Shown: positions 13,249 through 25,050 of the stretch, piece after piece
How the letters are laid out: each line of letters opens with the position of its first letter
Position numbering within the stretch: position 1 is the first letter of the stretch
Source of the DNA: Sipunculus nudus
Taxonomy: Eukaryota > Annelida > Sipuncula > Golfingiida > Sipunculidae
Direction of reading: 5' to 3'
Length of the DNA: 64,000 nucleotides
NCBI GenBank assembly: GCA_026874595.1
Contig: CM049320.1
Span: 52,402,714-52,466,713 of the forward strand
The notes under the pieces: model-generated
Databases searched by the model: none
The model's input: only the letters and a program-made list of their open reading frames with translations
Told to the model about the DNA's origin: nothing
Made by a program: the position numbers and the translations under genes

Positions 13249-13572
13249 TCAAGCGCATGATAGATGATTATAGGCGGGGACCGACGGTGCTGCCACTTGA
13301 TGTATCAGGGGTAGTTTATCTGAGACGATTTGGACCTGGATAAGGGACTGTAAGGGTAGTGGTGATGCGTTGGTGGATGCATCATGAATAGGTATTATAA
13401 AAATTGTATCCCTAAATCTTCCATTAAATGTATTTAGCAAGGCATAACAGTCGTATGGGTGCAGACGTCTCTGAAGGAAACTGCGGATGGGTTTATCTGA
13501 AAGTGTGTACGACCTCAGACATGGCATGGAACAGGATATCTGAAGAAAAGCGGAGATAAGAAAATATTTCAA
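13249..13572 (-). CDS. Unidentified open exon-like frame
   Basis: A 107-codon frame on the minus strand. A pyrimidine-rich stretch ending TTTTCTTCAG lies inside its start, so an exon could begin at about 13542 and read ISCSMPCLRSYTL. It ends PAYNHLSCA and TGA. I recognise no domain. It lies upstream of the lectin exon at 9933 on the same strand and could be unrelated. Weak evidence; it may be chance. Confidence 0.25.
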   Translation of the reverse strand: MKYFLISAFLQISCSMPCLRSYTLSDKPIRSFLQRRLHPYDCYALLNTFNGRFRDTIFIIPIHDASTNASPLPLQSLIQVQIVSDKLPLIHQVAAPSVPAYNHLSCA

Positions 13573-13699
13573 CCATCATCAACTTTGGATAACACAAAGT
13601 GTACCAGTGTTATTTTTTAAATAGAAAAATTCTTGCTAAGTGTATAATTTGAATCCACGAGACGTTTACCTAGCAACATAACATATCATATTCACATGC

Positions 13700-13702
<3 letters not shown>

Positions 13703-13766
<64 letters not shown>
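13703..13766. repeat. (TA)n microsatellite
   Basis: About 32 uninterrupted TA dinucleotides just downstream of the CARD gene's 3' end. Confidence 0.95.
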
Positions 13767-13768
<2 letters not shown>

Positions 13769-13995
13769 AGGTTATTGTACTATTGCTATTATGGTTTGTC
13801 TTGTCAACTATCAGGTGCGTAAAAACGAGAAACAAACACTAGCTTTAGCGTATTATTTGTCGCAATGTCTTCTGTTTATATCCGATTTTTCTTGAAACTC
13901 AGGAGAGAGGACTACTGTATTTTTTTATATTCCTAACTTTTGAATATTTGATTAATAAAAGACAACACGGAAGGAACATTATTTGGGCCTTATAC

Positions 13996-14001
13996 GTTTA
14001 T
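13996..14001 (-). terminator. Poly(A) hexamer overlapping the stop codon of the CARD gene
   Basis: The minus strand reads AGAAAATAAACG, so the TAA stop codon lies inside the only nearby AATAAA hexamer. If used, the mRNA would have a 3'UTR of only 10-30 nt. A minus-strand TTTATTAATC region further down offers no AATAAA. Confidence 0.4.
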
Positions 14002-16084
14002 TTTCTATATATACTGGGTAATTTAAAACTACTGATTTCAACATTTTGGTCGGCTGCATTATAACGGCATGAAAATGATCCTCCCCTTTTCCCTTTTCCC
14101 CGCGTTCTGGGATTTATATATGACGTGCTTTGTGTAACTGCAGGTAAATGTCCACGATGGTTCTCAAGTCTGTCATTAACCGAATCCTTATTTACGCGTA
14201 ACAAGTCCAACACTTTATCCAGTTTTTCTGAATTTTCATTTTCCTTTTTCTGAAGCTCAGTTGTTTGCTTCTGAAGATCCGTGTTCTGCTTCCTCACTTT
14301 GTCCACTGTTTCTTTGATTTGGTCTAGCTGTTGTTTAATGCTGGATTCCCCTGCCTTCTTGTTACCCTCACCGGCGGCATTTACACCTGCACCAGAATCC
14401 TGGTTTTTATGGAGTGACGCCATCCTCCCTTTTAATCATAAAAATACAATCGATATTGTTCAATTGATTTACAAAATATGCCAAATGGCTGAACGGAAAT
14501 GTTATTTATGTTTGAAACAAATTTGAATCTGAAATCGATGTGTTCTTGCTATTATATTTCTCTTTCCATGATATATTCCCCACTTGCATCCCCACACCTT
14601 CAAGTTCCCTTGTCTGTTCTAGGTATTATCGTCCTCCCTTTTAAACGTATATTACACTTTATGTGTACTTCATTTACCACAAAGATAATGTTTGTTTATA
14701 TTTTAGAGAAAGCCTGATCGGATATTACCATTTTCTGTTTGTTTTATCTAGCCAATCATAATACCTTACCAGCATCCACACCTGCTCCAGATTCCTGGTC
14801 AGCGCTCGTTCTGCTAATCTTCTCTTAAAAAATAAATAAACGTCATGTATTTTTTGTTCACAACGTATATTCGTATCATTCATTTTCATTATCATTTCGG
14901 TTCAGTATGGTTATCAATGTCTTCCAGGGTTCAACATAATTAACACACTTATAATATTTGATTAAACCTTTGCTTGACAGTCTTATATAAAGAGCATTTG
15001 AAATATTCAGGAAATTCGGTCATTTGGTCTGGACTTGCAATCCTTCCTCGACATGATTCTAAAGAATCCTAGCTTGTGAGTAAAGGTTTATGCAAAATCT
15101 AACCAGACACGACTGGCTCTGCAGTATCCGGTATTGAAGGACGTCATTTATTTGATTCTGGTAACATGCCCGGGGATGAAGTGTTCATGTGTACTGACGA
15201 TTTTGTATAGTCTGATATCGAATAAATGGTATTTTCATTTTCAGATACGTCCATTTGAATCTAAAGATGAAGGCTTTGATTAACTAATGTACCATTGACA
15301 GCAAGCCTTCACTTACAGAGGCAAAGACAAGTTATAATCTTCTTCTAAGTACTGGCTTTCGTACTTTTTATTCCAAGTGCAGGGTTACTTTTATGTGAGT
15401 GATCTACGGAACAATGTGTAACCGTTGTTTGAATAATTAAATGAATTATAATAAAATTTGCACTGGGGGATGATCTTTAAGGGTAAAGGTAGCTAGCTAG
15501 ATCGTACCTTTCCTTGTGATTGCCAAGGAAGATTTAATCAAGATTGTGATCGTACTCACCGTATTCAAAGTTTATGTTATTTGCTACGGCGCTGTGGTCA
15601 TGGCTCTCTAATGCATTCACGAATTTGTCAAAGGACATATTTGTGCCTGACTCAACAATCCCCAATACTTCAATGACTTTGTCTCTATTATTTCCTTGTA
15701 GCTCCTGTGGAAAGGGATAGTACTGATGAGGTTTTTGTGGTTATATAACTATTCCAGCGTTTAAATTAAGTTAATAGGGACAAGACATTTTAATAACATA
15801 ACATCGTTACGTAACAATAGTTTTCTTAAATTTATGTTGTTTCTCTATGTATTAAATTTATCATTCTTATTAATCATAATGTTGGTCACCAAATCATTGG
15901 CTGCAGTAAGTAGACTTACCCTTATTTCCTTGTATTGTATTCCATTCACCACCTCATCTTGATAGAGCTGAGCCAACAACATTGATTTTCCTAGCTCGAT
16001 ATTTTTTAGGAGGTATACGTGTAGCGACTGCAGAACCTTTTTTCTTCCAGGGGACAGATGGCCACTCTTCTCCCTGTCATCCAT
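13998..16084 (-). CDS. CARD plus coiled-coil protein, four exons
   Basis: Four minus-strand exons join in phase. Exon 1 is 16084-15920 (ATG after a 5'UTR acceptor, donor GTAAGT), exon 2 is 15704-15560 (acceptor CCACAG, donor GTGAGT), exon 3 is 14823-14770 (acceptor TTTTTTAAG, donor GTAAGG) and exon 4 is 14428-13998. The predicted length is 264 aa. Residues 1 to about 100 are a CARD (death fold): SPGRKKVLQSLHVYLLKN, then LLAQLYQDEVV, then DKVIEVLGIVESGTNMSF and FDKFVNALESHDHSAV. Residues about 140-200 are a heptad-rich coiled coil (KETVDKVRKQNTDLQ). The tail is basic (RTRGKGKRGG). CARDs pair with other CARDs in apoptosis or innate immune signalling. CARD followed by coiled coil recalls the CARMA/CARD9 layout, though this protein is far shorter. 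The weakest junction is the exon 4 acceptor (ATTAAAAG); exon 4 also has its own ATG at 14423. The order and phases make the gene model good, but the partner and pathway are unknown. Confidence 0.72.
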
Positions 16085-18010
16085 TGTTATCCATATAACT
16101 TCTAAAAAAATCAAGACAGAATAATTTAAACAGTCAAAGAGAACACTTAGATCACAATGTGTACTACGTGTAAAATGGAATACTCAGACAGACTGCAAGC
16201 AAAAGGACAAGCGTTCCTTACTCTATATTACATTTGAATTTGTGAAAATATTTGATAAAGTTTAATATATAATTGTATTCAATAATACACAAATACAATG
16301 TTTATATATGGAGCAACTACTGCGTATACGTGCTAGTAATTGCAATCACTTACTATTCTGATTGTAAAAGAACCAATCATAATTATTATTCGTAATGAGG
16401 ATAGAGAGGATTTATGTGACCAGCGTTTTATTTTGTTGAGGACAAAGGAAAAGAAATGAATGTACTGCAACAGACCGGTAAAGGTTAGGGAATAGGTAAG
16501 GAAGAAATACTATACTTTAATCGATCATTTCAAATAGAATGCGGATGTGAATTTGGATCAAGCCAAATAAGTTACATTTTGTCACTGTCCTCTTGCTGTC
16601 CTAGTACATCTCCGAAAATGTATCGCTTCGTCCAAAATTAAATCGCTTCATTATGGGTCTACTGACCCACCTCCTCCAAATTCCATCAAAAGCAAATAAT
16701 GTGTAGGCAAGCAAAACGTTTAAACTTTCAGGGGCAAACTTTGATACCGTTAGATTGAAAATGTATTACATGCTTCATGTCGACATTGTCTCTCCAACAA
16801 AATTTGGGTTCTTGATTTCAGTGTAAACTTAACAGGCTACGAGAGAGATTTATTTGGACAAACAAGATATCAGCCAGCAGTTTATTATACCGTTCCATGT
16901 AGTTCCAAATGGCATCAGTTGTCTAAGTGTCTAAACGTTTTGAAATTTTCTTGGAGGCTGGGCAATATATTGAATAAGTAGCTAGGATCACATAACCTCA
17001 TTTTCAATGTATTTATCATAATTTCGTGCGGCAGACAGATCCCTTAATAATCTAAAGTGCTTAGAAAAGATCAAATTATATGTTTTTATATTAGTCTTAA
17101 TTAACTGAACGTTGATAACAGCACAACTTATCCGATCGTTGGTCTCACTGCAAATCTCACGCACGCACTCATACAAACATTAAGAGCACATTTCGCAGAA
17201 ACCTATTCCGGTACCTCTCTCCAAGCCCACTTTCTTTCACTGATGCATGAAAAGCTGATATGTATTAATGACCAAATGCTTAAAAGATATGTTTCTGAAT
17301 TGGCTTTAAATGGTGTAACAGGCGAAGGTTTTCGAAGTGTAGACAAAGTAAGTTCCAGATTTTAGGGGCTATGAAAAGGAAGGAAAGTTCATAAAACGAA
17401 ACAGTGAATAGATAACCAACCGCGCGATTTTGCTACTATTTTGTAAATAATTTAAACACTGAAAGCATGGCACACATACCTGTTTGCGACAAGCAAATAT
17501 AGAAATATTTATTAAGGTGAACCGATACTTTTTTAGATGCCTGTGAATTATTTTTGTTACACACATTAGGTGCCCCGATCGAAAGGGCACCCCATCACGA
17601 TTCAAACGTGTCTTTTCAGGATTACCAAAATTTTTATAAAATACTACTTTTCACAACAATGTGGTCACCGTTCATTCATTTTATTGTTATTTAGGAATCA
17701 CCATTAATGGATCTGTTTACCCGAGAATAACCAAAACGTTTCAGTATATATGAATCAAACTAACATTTACTCTAATTAAAAATAGTAACTATTCACTGCG
17801 AAGAATAATGGCCATTACTTCTACTCGTGCTTAGTATTTAACGTTGTCAATTCTAAGGCATGGACATCTCTTCCCTACCTATTTTTTATGGTCATCAAAA
17901 AACAGTATTCAGCAGGATCTTAGAGTCTCATGAAACCTGCCTTTCGTCTGGAACACAAGGCTACATTGTCTTTGGTCATGCAGTGCTGTGTTAATAACAG
18001 GCCTGCCAAC
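16085..18010. other. No gene recognised; upstream of the CARD gene
   Basis: Exon 1 of the CARD gene begins after a splice acceptor (TTTTTTTAG at about 16104), so its 5'UTR exon and promoter should lie here, but neither is visible. A short hairpin GTGCCC...GGGCAC occurs at 17570-17591. Confidence 0.35.
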
Positions 18011-18054
18011 CATTTTTAGCTCTGCTGACTGAAAGTCATCTGAGCTATAGCGAT

Positions 18055-20077
18055 CACTCTTTGTCCGTCGTCCGTCTGTCCGTCTGTCCGTCTGTACGTC
18101 CGTTAACCAGGCACAAATCGTAACCGCTGGACCTAGAACCTTGTAACTTGGGATTCTGAGAGGTCCATAAAAAATCTCTTTGGAAACCAGAAATTAGGTC
18201 TCTGTTACCCATATCCTTCGAGCTATGTGGCCCCAAAGTACCCCCCAGAAAAGTCAAAAATTTCATACAAAAACTTCAATATCTCATTAACTACTTGACT
18301 GATGGTCATGATTTTTGGCATACATATTGATCATGAGATGTTACATCACTTCCTGCAAACTGGTGGCGCCACCTGTATTTTTCGATTTTTTACGAATTTT
18401 TTTCTCTATTTTTGAGACCTTTAAAAATGTGAACATCTGTTAACAAGGCACAAATCATAAAGACTGGACTTAGAATCTTAATTCTTGACACACTGAGAGG
18501 TCCATGAAAAATCTCATTGGAAACCAGAAATTAGGTCTCTGTTACCCATATTCTTTGAGCTATGGGGCCCCAAAGTACCCCCCAGAATAGTTAAAAATTT
18601 CATACAAAAACTTCAATATTTCAATAACTACATCACTGATGGTCTTCATTTTTGGCATACATATTGATCATGAGATGTTCGATCAGTTCCTGCAGACTGG
18701 TGGCGCCACCTGTACTGTTTGATTTTTTACGATTTTTTCCTCTATTTTTGAGACCTTTGAGGATGCTGTCATCTGTTAGCGTGGCACAAATCGTAACGAC
18801 TGGACCTAGAATCTTCATTTTCGACACACTGAGAGACCTATGAAGAGTCTCCGTGGAAACCAGAAATTAGGTCTCTGTTACCCATATCCTTCGAGCTATG
18901 GGGCCCAAAATTACCCCCCAGAATAGTCAAAAATTTCATACAAAAACTTCAATATCTCATTAACTACATCACTGATGGTCATGATTTTCGACATACATAT
19001 TGATCATGAGATGTTTCATCAGTTTGTGCAGACTGGTGGCGCCACCTGTATTTTTCAATGTTCACGAATTGTTTTCTCCATTTTTGAGACCTTTAAGGAT
19101 GTAGTTATCTGTCAACAGGGTACAAATCGTAACGACTGGACCTAGAATCTTCGTTCTTGACACACAGGGAGACCCATGATAAGTCTCCATGGAAACCTGA
19201 AATTAGGTCTCTGTTACCCATATCCTTTGAGCTATGGTACTCCAAAGTACAGCTCAGAATAATGGAAAATTTGATACAAAAGCTAAAGTATCTGAACAAC
19301 TAATGCAGAGATAACCATAATTGTTTGCATGGATATTGATCATGGAGTGTTTCATAAGTTTCTGCAGACTGGTGGCACCACCTGTATTTGTTCGGCTTTT
19401 TTTACGAAATTTTTCTGTATTTTTGAGACCTTTAAAGATATGAACATCTGTTAACAGGGCACAAATCATAAAAACTGGACCAAGAATCTTCATTCTTGAC
19501 ACACACGGAGACCCATGAAAAGTCTCCATGGAAACTTGAAATTAGGTCTCTGTTACCAATATTCTTTAAGCTGTATGGGTCCAAAATACCCCCCCCCCCC
19601 CAGAATAATGGAAAATTTGATACAAAAACTGCAGTATTTCAATAACTACAACACTGATGGTCATGATTTTCGGCATACATATTGATCATGAGCTGTTCCA
19701 TCAGTTTCTGCAGACTGGGTGTGCCACCTCTATTTTTTTTTAAATTTTTACGAATTTTTTTCTTTTTTTTGAGACCTTTAAAGATGTGGTTATCTGTCAA
19801 CAGGGTACAAATCGCAACAACTGGACCTAGAATCTTCATTCTTGTCATGCAAGGAGGCCCATGAAAGGTGCCTGTGGAAACTTGAAATTAGGTCTCTGTT
19901 ACCCATATCCTTCAAGTTATAGGACTCTGAAGTATCCCTCAGAATAATGGACAATTTGATACAAAAACTGAAGTATCTGAACAACAAATGCAGAGATCAC
20001 CATGATTTTTTGCATGGATATTGACCATTAAGTGTTTTTATTAGTTTCTGCAGACTGGTGGAGCCACCTGTATTTTT
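18055..20077 (+). repeat. Tandem array, about 340-bp unit, six copies
   Basis: Anchors of the form GCACAAATC or GTACAAATC fall at 18111, 18448, 18784, 19120, 19459 and 19805, giving spacings of 337, 336, 336, 339 and 346. Each unit contains TTAGGTCTCTGTTACC, a TTGATCATGAG-like block and CAGACTGGTGGCGCCACCTG, whose palindrome GGTGGCGCCACC is perfect at 18362, 18699 and 19035 and decayed in later copies. The array starts with a GTCCGTCTGTCC-type simple repeat (18061-18100). Frames in this region have no family signature and are broken from copy to copy, so it is not coding. Confidence 0.9.
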
Positions 20078-20107
20078 GTATCCGCCAAAACGAAGTTTTG
20101 CGGATAC
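20078..20107. repeat. Perfect-stem hairpin between the two arrays
   Basis: GTATCCGCCAAAAC, a GAA loop and GTTTTGCGGATAC form a 13-bp stem with one bulged C. It sits exactly where the 340-bp array ends and new sequence begins, so it may mark an element boundary. Confidence 0.7.
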
Positions 20108-21135
20108 TATGTTTTTGACTGAGTTCCTCCACCGCGGCGGCGTTCGTTTCCAGAGAGCTCCTCGGAGACTAATGGACCAATTTTTCCCAAACTTACACCT
20201 ATTATCGGGTCACATGTGAACTGGTGCCTAACCAATTTGTGTTGACCTCTGACCTTTCCTCTCTATCCAGTGTCCATTTGTGGGTCTGTTTCCACTCATA
20301 AACCCTCATATCTCGGGAACCGTTTGACCGATCAGGAAATAAAATTGATACAAATGTAGCCCTTGGATTGCTTTATAACATACACAAAAAAATGGTGGCG
20401 CCACCTGTAACCATGTTTGCACAGTGTCCATCTGTTCATCTGCCTTGGGTTAAAATCACTCATATCTCTGCAGTGAATTGACTAATTCACCTGAAATTCG
20501 TCATGCGTATACATCCAGGATAGCTTTCTTGATTTTATGACAGGTGGCGCCACCTACGTTCACGTTCACGCTGATGACATCCAAGCTTATATCTTGGGAA
20601 CCGTTTGACCGATCAGGAAATAAAATTGATACAAATGTAGCCCTTTGATAGCTCTGTAACATACACAAAAAATGGTGGCGCTACCTGTAAAAATGTTTGC
20701 ACAGCGTCTGTCTGTTAGTCTGCCGTGGCCTAAAATCCCTCATTTCTCTGTAGTGGTTCGACATAACTGCCTAAAATTTTGCAGGTTTATACATCGTGGA
20801 CAGCTTTCTTGATTTTATGACAGGTGGCGCCACCTACATTCTAGTTAACGCTGCACACATCCAAGCTCATATCTCAGGAACCATTTGACCGATTGGGCCA
20901 AAATTGTGCATGTGTTTAGATCTCACATAGGTCTTTATCATACACAAAACTGGAGGGGTTACCTGCAAAGATTTTTGCACAGTGTTTGTCTGTTTGTCTG
21001 CCTTGGGCAAAAATCGCTCATATACATGTAGTGGTTTGACGTTTCTGCCTAAAATTTTGCAGGTGTATACAATTTGGACAGCTTTCTGGATTTGTGGTAG
21101 GTGGCACAACCTACATACACATTTAGGCTGCAGAC
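20108..21135 (+). repeat. Tandem array, about 280-bp unit, about three copies
   Basis: The anchor TCTCGGGAACCGTTTGACCG recurs at 20311, 20592 and 20872. Each unit carries two copies of the GGTGGCGCCACC palindrome about 140 bp apart. It is perfect at 20394, 20543 and 20823 and altered at 20684, about 20955 and 21102. The palindrome is shared with the neighbouring 340-bp array although the rest of the units differs. Confidence 0.85.
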
Positions 21136-23790
21136 ATCCATGCTAATATGCAACATACCTCACTCTATTTCCCCTTGCCACTCAATCCATGCCTCACTAT
21201 GCGATTTTGGCAGATACATGTAGTCACTTGTCGGTTACCCGTATTCTAGTTTTAAAAGTTTACACATTTTTCTCTATTTTTGAGATATATAAACACAGAC
21301 TAAATCTTGGCCTGTTGGTTAATCTGTTTGATGCTTCAGTTGAATGGGTATATACTACCATTCTGATGATAAAATTTCCTTTTGTGAATCTCTTCCCAGT
21401 CAGCTGAGCGTCATGACCCATGAGTCACTTGTTTTTTCTCTCTCGGGATTGTATCAGAGCGTTTCTTTTCCCCATTGATCATTTGAACATGGACACCCAC
21501 CCTGAAAATTCTAATATTAAAGATAGACAAACATAATCTTCATACAGTCAAGTTACATCTGAAATAAAATGTAATATTACAGAATGATTTCGATAAACCT
21601 GCCATGTTGATCAATTATTTTTCTGCTGCACTTCGTGCCAACTGTTAAATACACTAAACTTTCTTAGGAAATTACAAAACGATTGAATATCAAACTGTTC
21701 TCTTTCAGTAAATAGAACAAATTTAAAAAATTAATAAAATGTCAATAAGAGCCTTATGCTTGGCATATTTGCTACTTCCCATATAAAGTAAACAGATATT
21801 CAATTTTGTTAAATCCAATCCATAACTGCTGGTCTATTATGTTATCTTATAATAAAACGTAATCCTGACTGAACATAACATAACAAATGCCAACCTATGC
21901 ATTGGACAAATATAGTTTTTTAGCTGACGTCACAGGTCACTTGATCTTTGGCTTTCAGTCATTTTGGACGGCTTCTGCCACACTATTCAGAGATCACTAT
22001 ATTTGCCTGGACTGAATGTCATATTAATACTATGGTGTTTGATGGTAGTACTGTTTTCTGTACAAACTGGGCAAGTAAAGTTCCCAGACTTATCGTTTTC
22101 TTTTTCTCCTGGCTGATAGAGAGTAGGATTGACAATTGACAGCAACTGGAGCCCAAGAATACCTTCAGGCTTGGCAGTGATCATTTCAGTAAAGCTATAC
22201 ATGTCAACAACAGATCACTGGCATATATCATTACTGCATATTAGCATGGGAATGATAGCCTGGTTGGTCAATATTTAAATCCTGTGAACAGGTAAACATG
22301 ACAAGAGTGCTACAGGTTTTTTTTAAAGTCGTTTTACAGTCAAACAATAATTGTTTCATCTGAAAAAAAAAATCATAGTGTCAAAAGACACAATATGAGG
22401 AGAGGCATCAGTTATAATATGTAATGACAATATATAACACAGGATTTCATTAAACACAATCACCAACAGCAAATGTGATTGGGCTTGAAAGTTATTTATA
22501 CACAAATGATTGATCGGTTATTTTTACAGTATAAAGAACACCTTACATACAAACGAATTATATAATGTTAGAATTAGTTATTAGTTCTTTTAAATTGTTT
22601 TATTATTATGTTTTTATAATTATGTTTATAGGGGAAAATGTGACAACAGACTATGTCCCCTAATTTTTTTTTTGGGGGGGGGGCAGGCGAATTTCCTAAA
22701 CATAGGACCGGAGAGAGGGCCGTAGAAAATAATGAGAGGGGAGAGGAGGTAGAAAGGAGGGCCATTTAACAGTTATAAAACCGCAGGTGTATTAATTATC
22801 CTGTCGCTGACCAGTGGTCAGTTTGGCAGGACATTCAAACTAATTCAAACTTGCATTTTTCAGGACATAAATAACCAGGCAAGAAGCACAAGAATTTTAA
22901 CGAAACGACATAGACTAACTAGATCCAAGTGTCTGTAACTGAGGGACGAAACATCAGGATATTTCAGGAATAATGTAAAAACTTAAAAGAATTGATAATG
23001 GGTTCAAAAGAATAGGCGCAAAAGTCAAATAATACACCTTCAGATTTTAACTGTGTAAACAAAATTAAAATAAACTTGAAATAACGAGAGAATTCCCACT
23101 GAATGACCAATTGATAAAGATGCATGGATCATTCTTTTATTTTAAATCACCCAAAACTAAACATATTTCATCGCAGTGAAATATCCTTATACCAAATAAT
23201 AAGGGCAGTAGGATAAGCAATACATTTCTCACAGAATTGTTTTGGCAAATTAAACTGAGATTTTGTATCATTAAATACAGGGCTTTGCGTAAAAAAAGGA
23301 TAACAAGTATGCAGCAAGCTGGATGTATACATAGCCGTTCTACAGATGGTGTTGACATGCATGGAGGAGAGAGAGACAAAGACAGAGAGAGAGGGTAAAA
23401 GAGGCAAATATGAAATATTTCAGAGTACAATCCCAATATTAAAAAAAAAATTAAAACTCTACAGTATGATTAATTTTACAACTCATGATAATATGGCAAA
23501 AGTGGGTTTTTTTTAAATTTTACTAAGGCATAAGAATTTGTTGTGCCCTTTTGTTCGGAACTAATCCAGTTCTTTCTCCACTGTCGCTCAAGGAATCCTT
23601 CTGTGATTTTTTTCTTCCTAAATTTATTTGGCTGGCTTCATACTTGGTTCCCCTGAAGATAAACAGAACTTCCAGTGTACTAGTTCAGCTTAACGGCGAC
23701 TATATTTGAAGGGCTATCCCCTTGGCCTGAATTTTCGTCTGCTGACATGTTCAGCATGTCCGAAATGGCAGCATAAACAAACACCAGCTT
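21136..23790. other. No gene recognised
   Basis: GCTGACTG, close to the array start at about 18020, reappears inverted as CAGTCAGC near 21400, so the whole 18.0-21.4 kb block may be one element. The rest is AT-rich, with a poly-T/poly-G tract at 22664-22682 and an AG-rich stretch at 23365-23398. No exon was recognised. Confidence 0.35.
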
Positions 23791-23796
23791 TTATCA

Positions 23797-24045
23797 GTGA
23801 CGTCAGTGCAAAACCTCTATAGGGTAGTTTCCAACCCTGACCAATTGATGAAGCGACAGGTAGTGACAGAGCTCTGTCCAAATACACTTACAAACATCAG
23901 CACAGAAGCAGTTCAGCTTTACACACAAGTGACATATCAGCCAAGTGGGCATCTTATTGGCTGGCCACTGCTTGACAGCAGCAGGGGTGTGGTAAGATTA
24001 GATAATAATGAAGTATCACTGATCACCCCAGCCTTTGGATACTAA
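23797..24045 (+). other. Unidentified 82-codon open frame
   Basis: An open frame begins MTSVQNLYRVVSNPDQ and ends LITPAFGY. Composition is ordinary, no domain is recognised, and there is no obvious splice structure. It could be an exon or chance. Confidence 0.15.
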
Positions 24046-24724
24046 TCAATGGATTCTCAAACTTGCAGAATGCTGGTTTGAGTTCTTGGTTATCCCCACC
24101 TAAAAGAAACTTTTAAGCAAAGAAAGGATACAAACAACAGGGGTGTCAATTTATATACTGTAAACTATATGTATAAGTGTGTATATGTACATATGATATA
24201 ATAGGTAATTATTCTTGATCCAATCAATAAACTCAGTTTCATTTAATACCCAAACCTGTATTTCTGTGGAACAAGAACAAAGGATATGGTGGTGAATATT
24301 TCTCAAATGTTAACTGAAATCATCTATGGGGCGTTCCGTCCTCTATCTAGGAAAAGTGGTCAGAAACGCTCAGGGTTGTCATTTTAAAGAAATTAAATCG
24401 ATTTGAATCCACAAGGCTGTGAAACGTTTATCTAACGGCTACTGAGAGCATAATAGACTTTAAGCGGATTAATACTGCCGCAACCAAATCTATATACTAT
24501 CATGAAGTATAGTTCCGACAGGAAGGATGGAGTGAAAGCAAAAGGAAAGTATAACTACGGCAATGTAGCATTATTTTTTTGGCGGAGGGTGAAACTGAAC
24601 CTGAAGTAACAATACCCAGAACTCTATTCGGGTCGTTTGGTTGGAGGGACTAGTTATTTGGTAATGATCAGATTGCCATGCTCCATGGTCGAGTATTGCT
24701 CCAATATCTGAGGGTCTTCCTCTT

Positions 24725-24800
24725 GCCGGAAGAGCTAGGTGGGCTACGAATCTAATTGTATTCAACCGCGTAGTTCGATCCCCGACTTTACTCGTCCCTT
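24725..24800 (+). repeat. tRNA-derived SINE head (possible)
   Basis: GAGCTAGGTGGGCTA resembles a Pol III A box. About 41 bp downstream, AGTTCGATCCCC resembles a B box. The spacing equals that of the candidate at 63.73 kb. Pairing of the arms is poor, so it is a SINE head rather than a functional tRNA. Confidence 0.4.
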
Positions 24801-25050
24801 AGCTTTAACAGAGGACTCACTTAATAGTGACTTATTTCCCGCAATTTCTAGTATAGCAATGACTCAGGTTTAGTTCTATGGTAAAATTGAAAAAGTTATA
24901 TACCTCAATATGATTTTTTTAAAGCTATCCTATTTTCATATCTAAAATCACTTCACTGATACAATATTATACTTTACGAAAACAATGCCTATTCATGACA
25001 ATGATAAAAATATGAGAAAATATATGCCTACCTGGGAATATCATTAAATT

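Noticed and set aside
18054-20000. Minus- and plus-strand ORFs in the 18-20 kb array
   Set aside because: Similar peptides recur because the DNA is tandemly repeated. Frames are broken from copy to copy.
18055-21135. CRISPR-like repeat array
   Set aside because: Units are 280-340 bp and diverged, without short identical repeats and unique spacers, and the sequence is eukaryotic.
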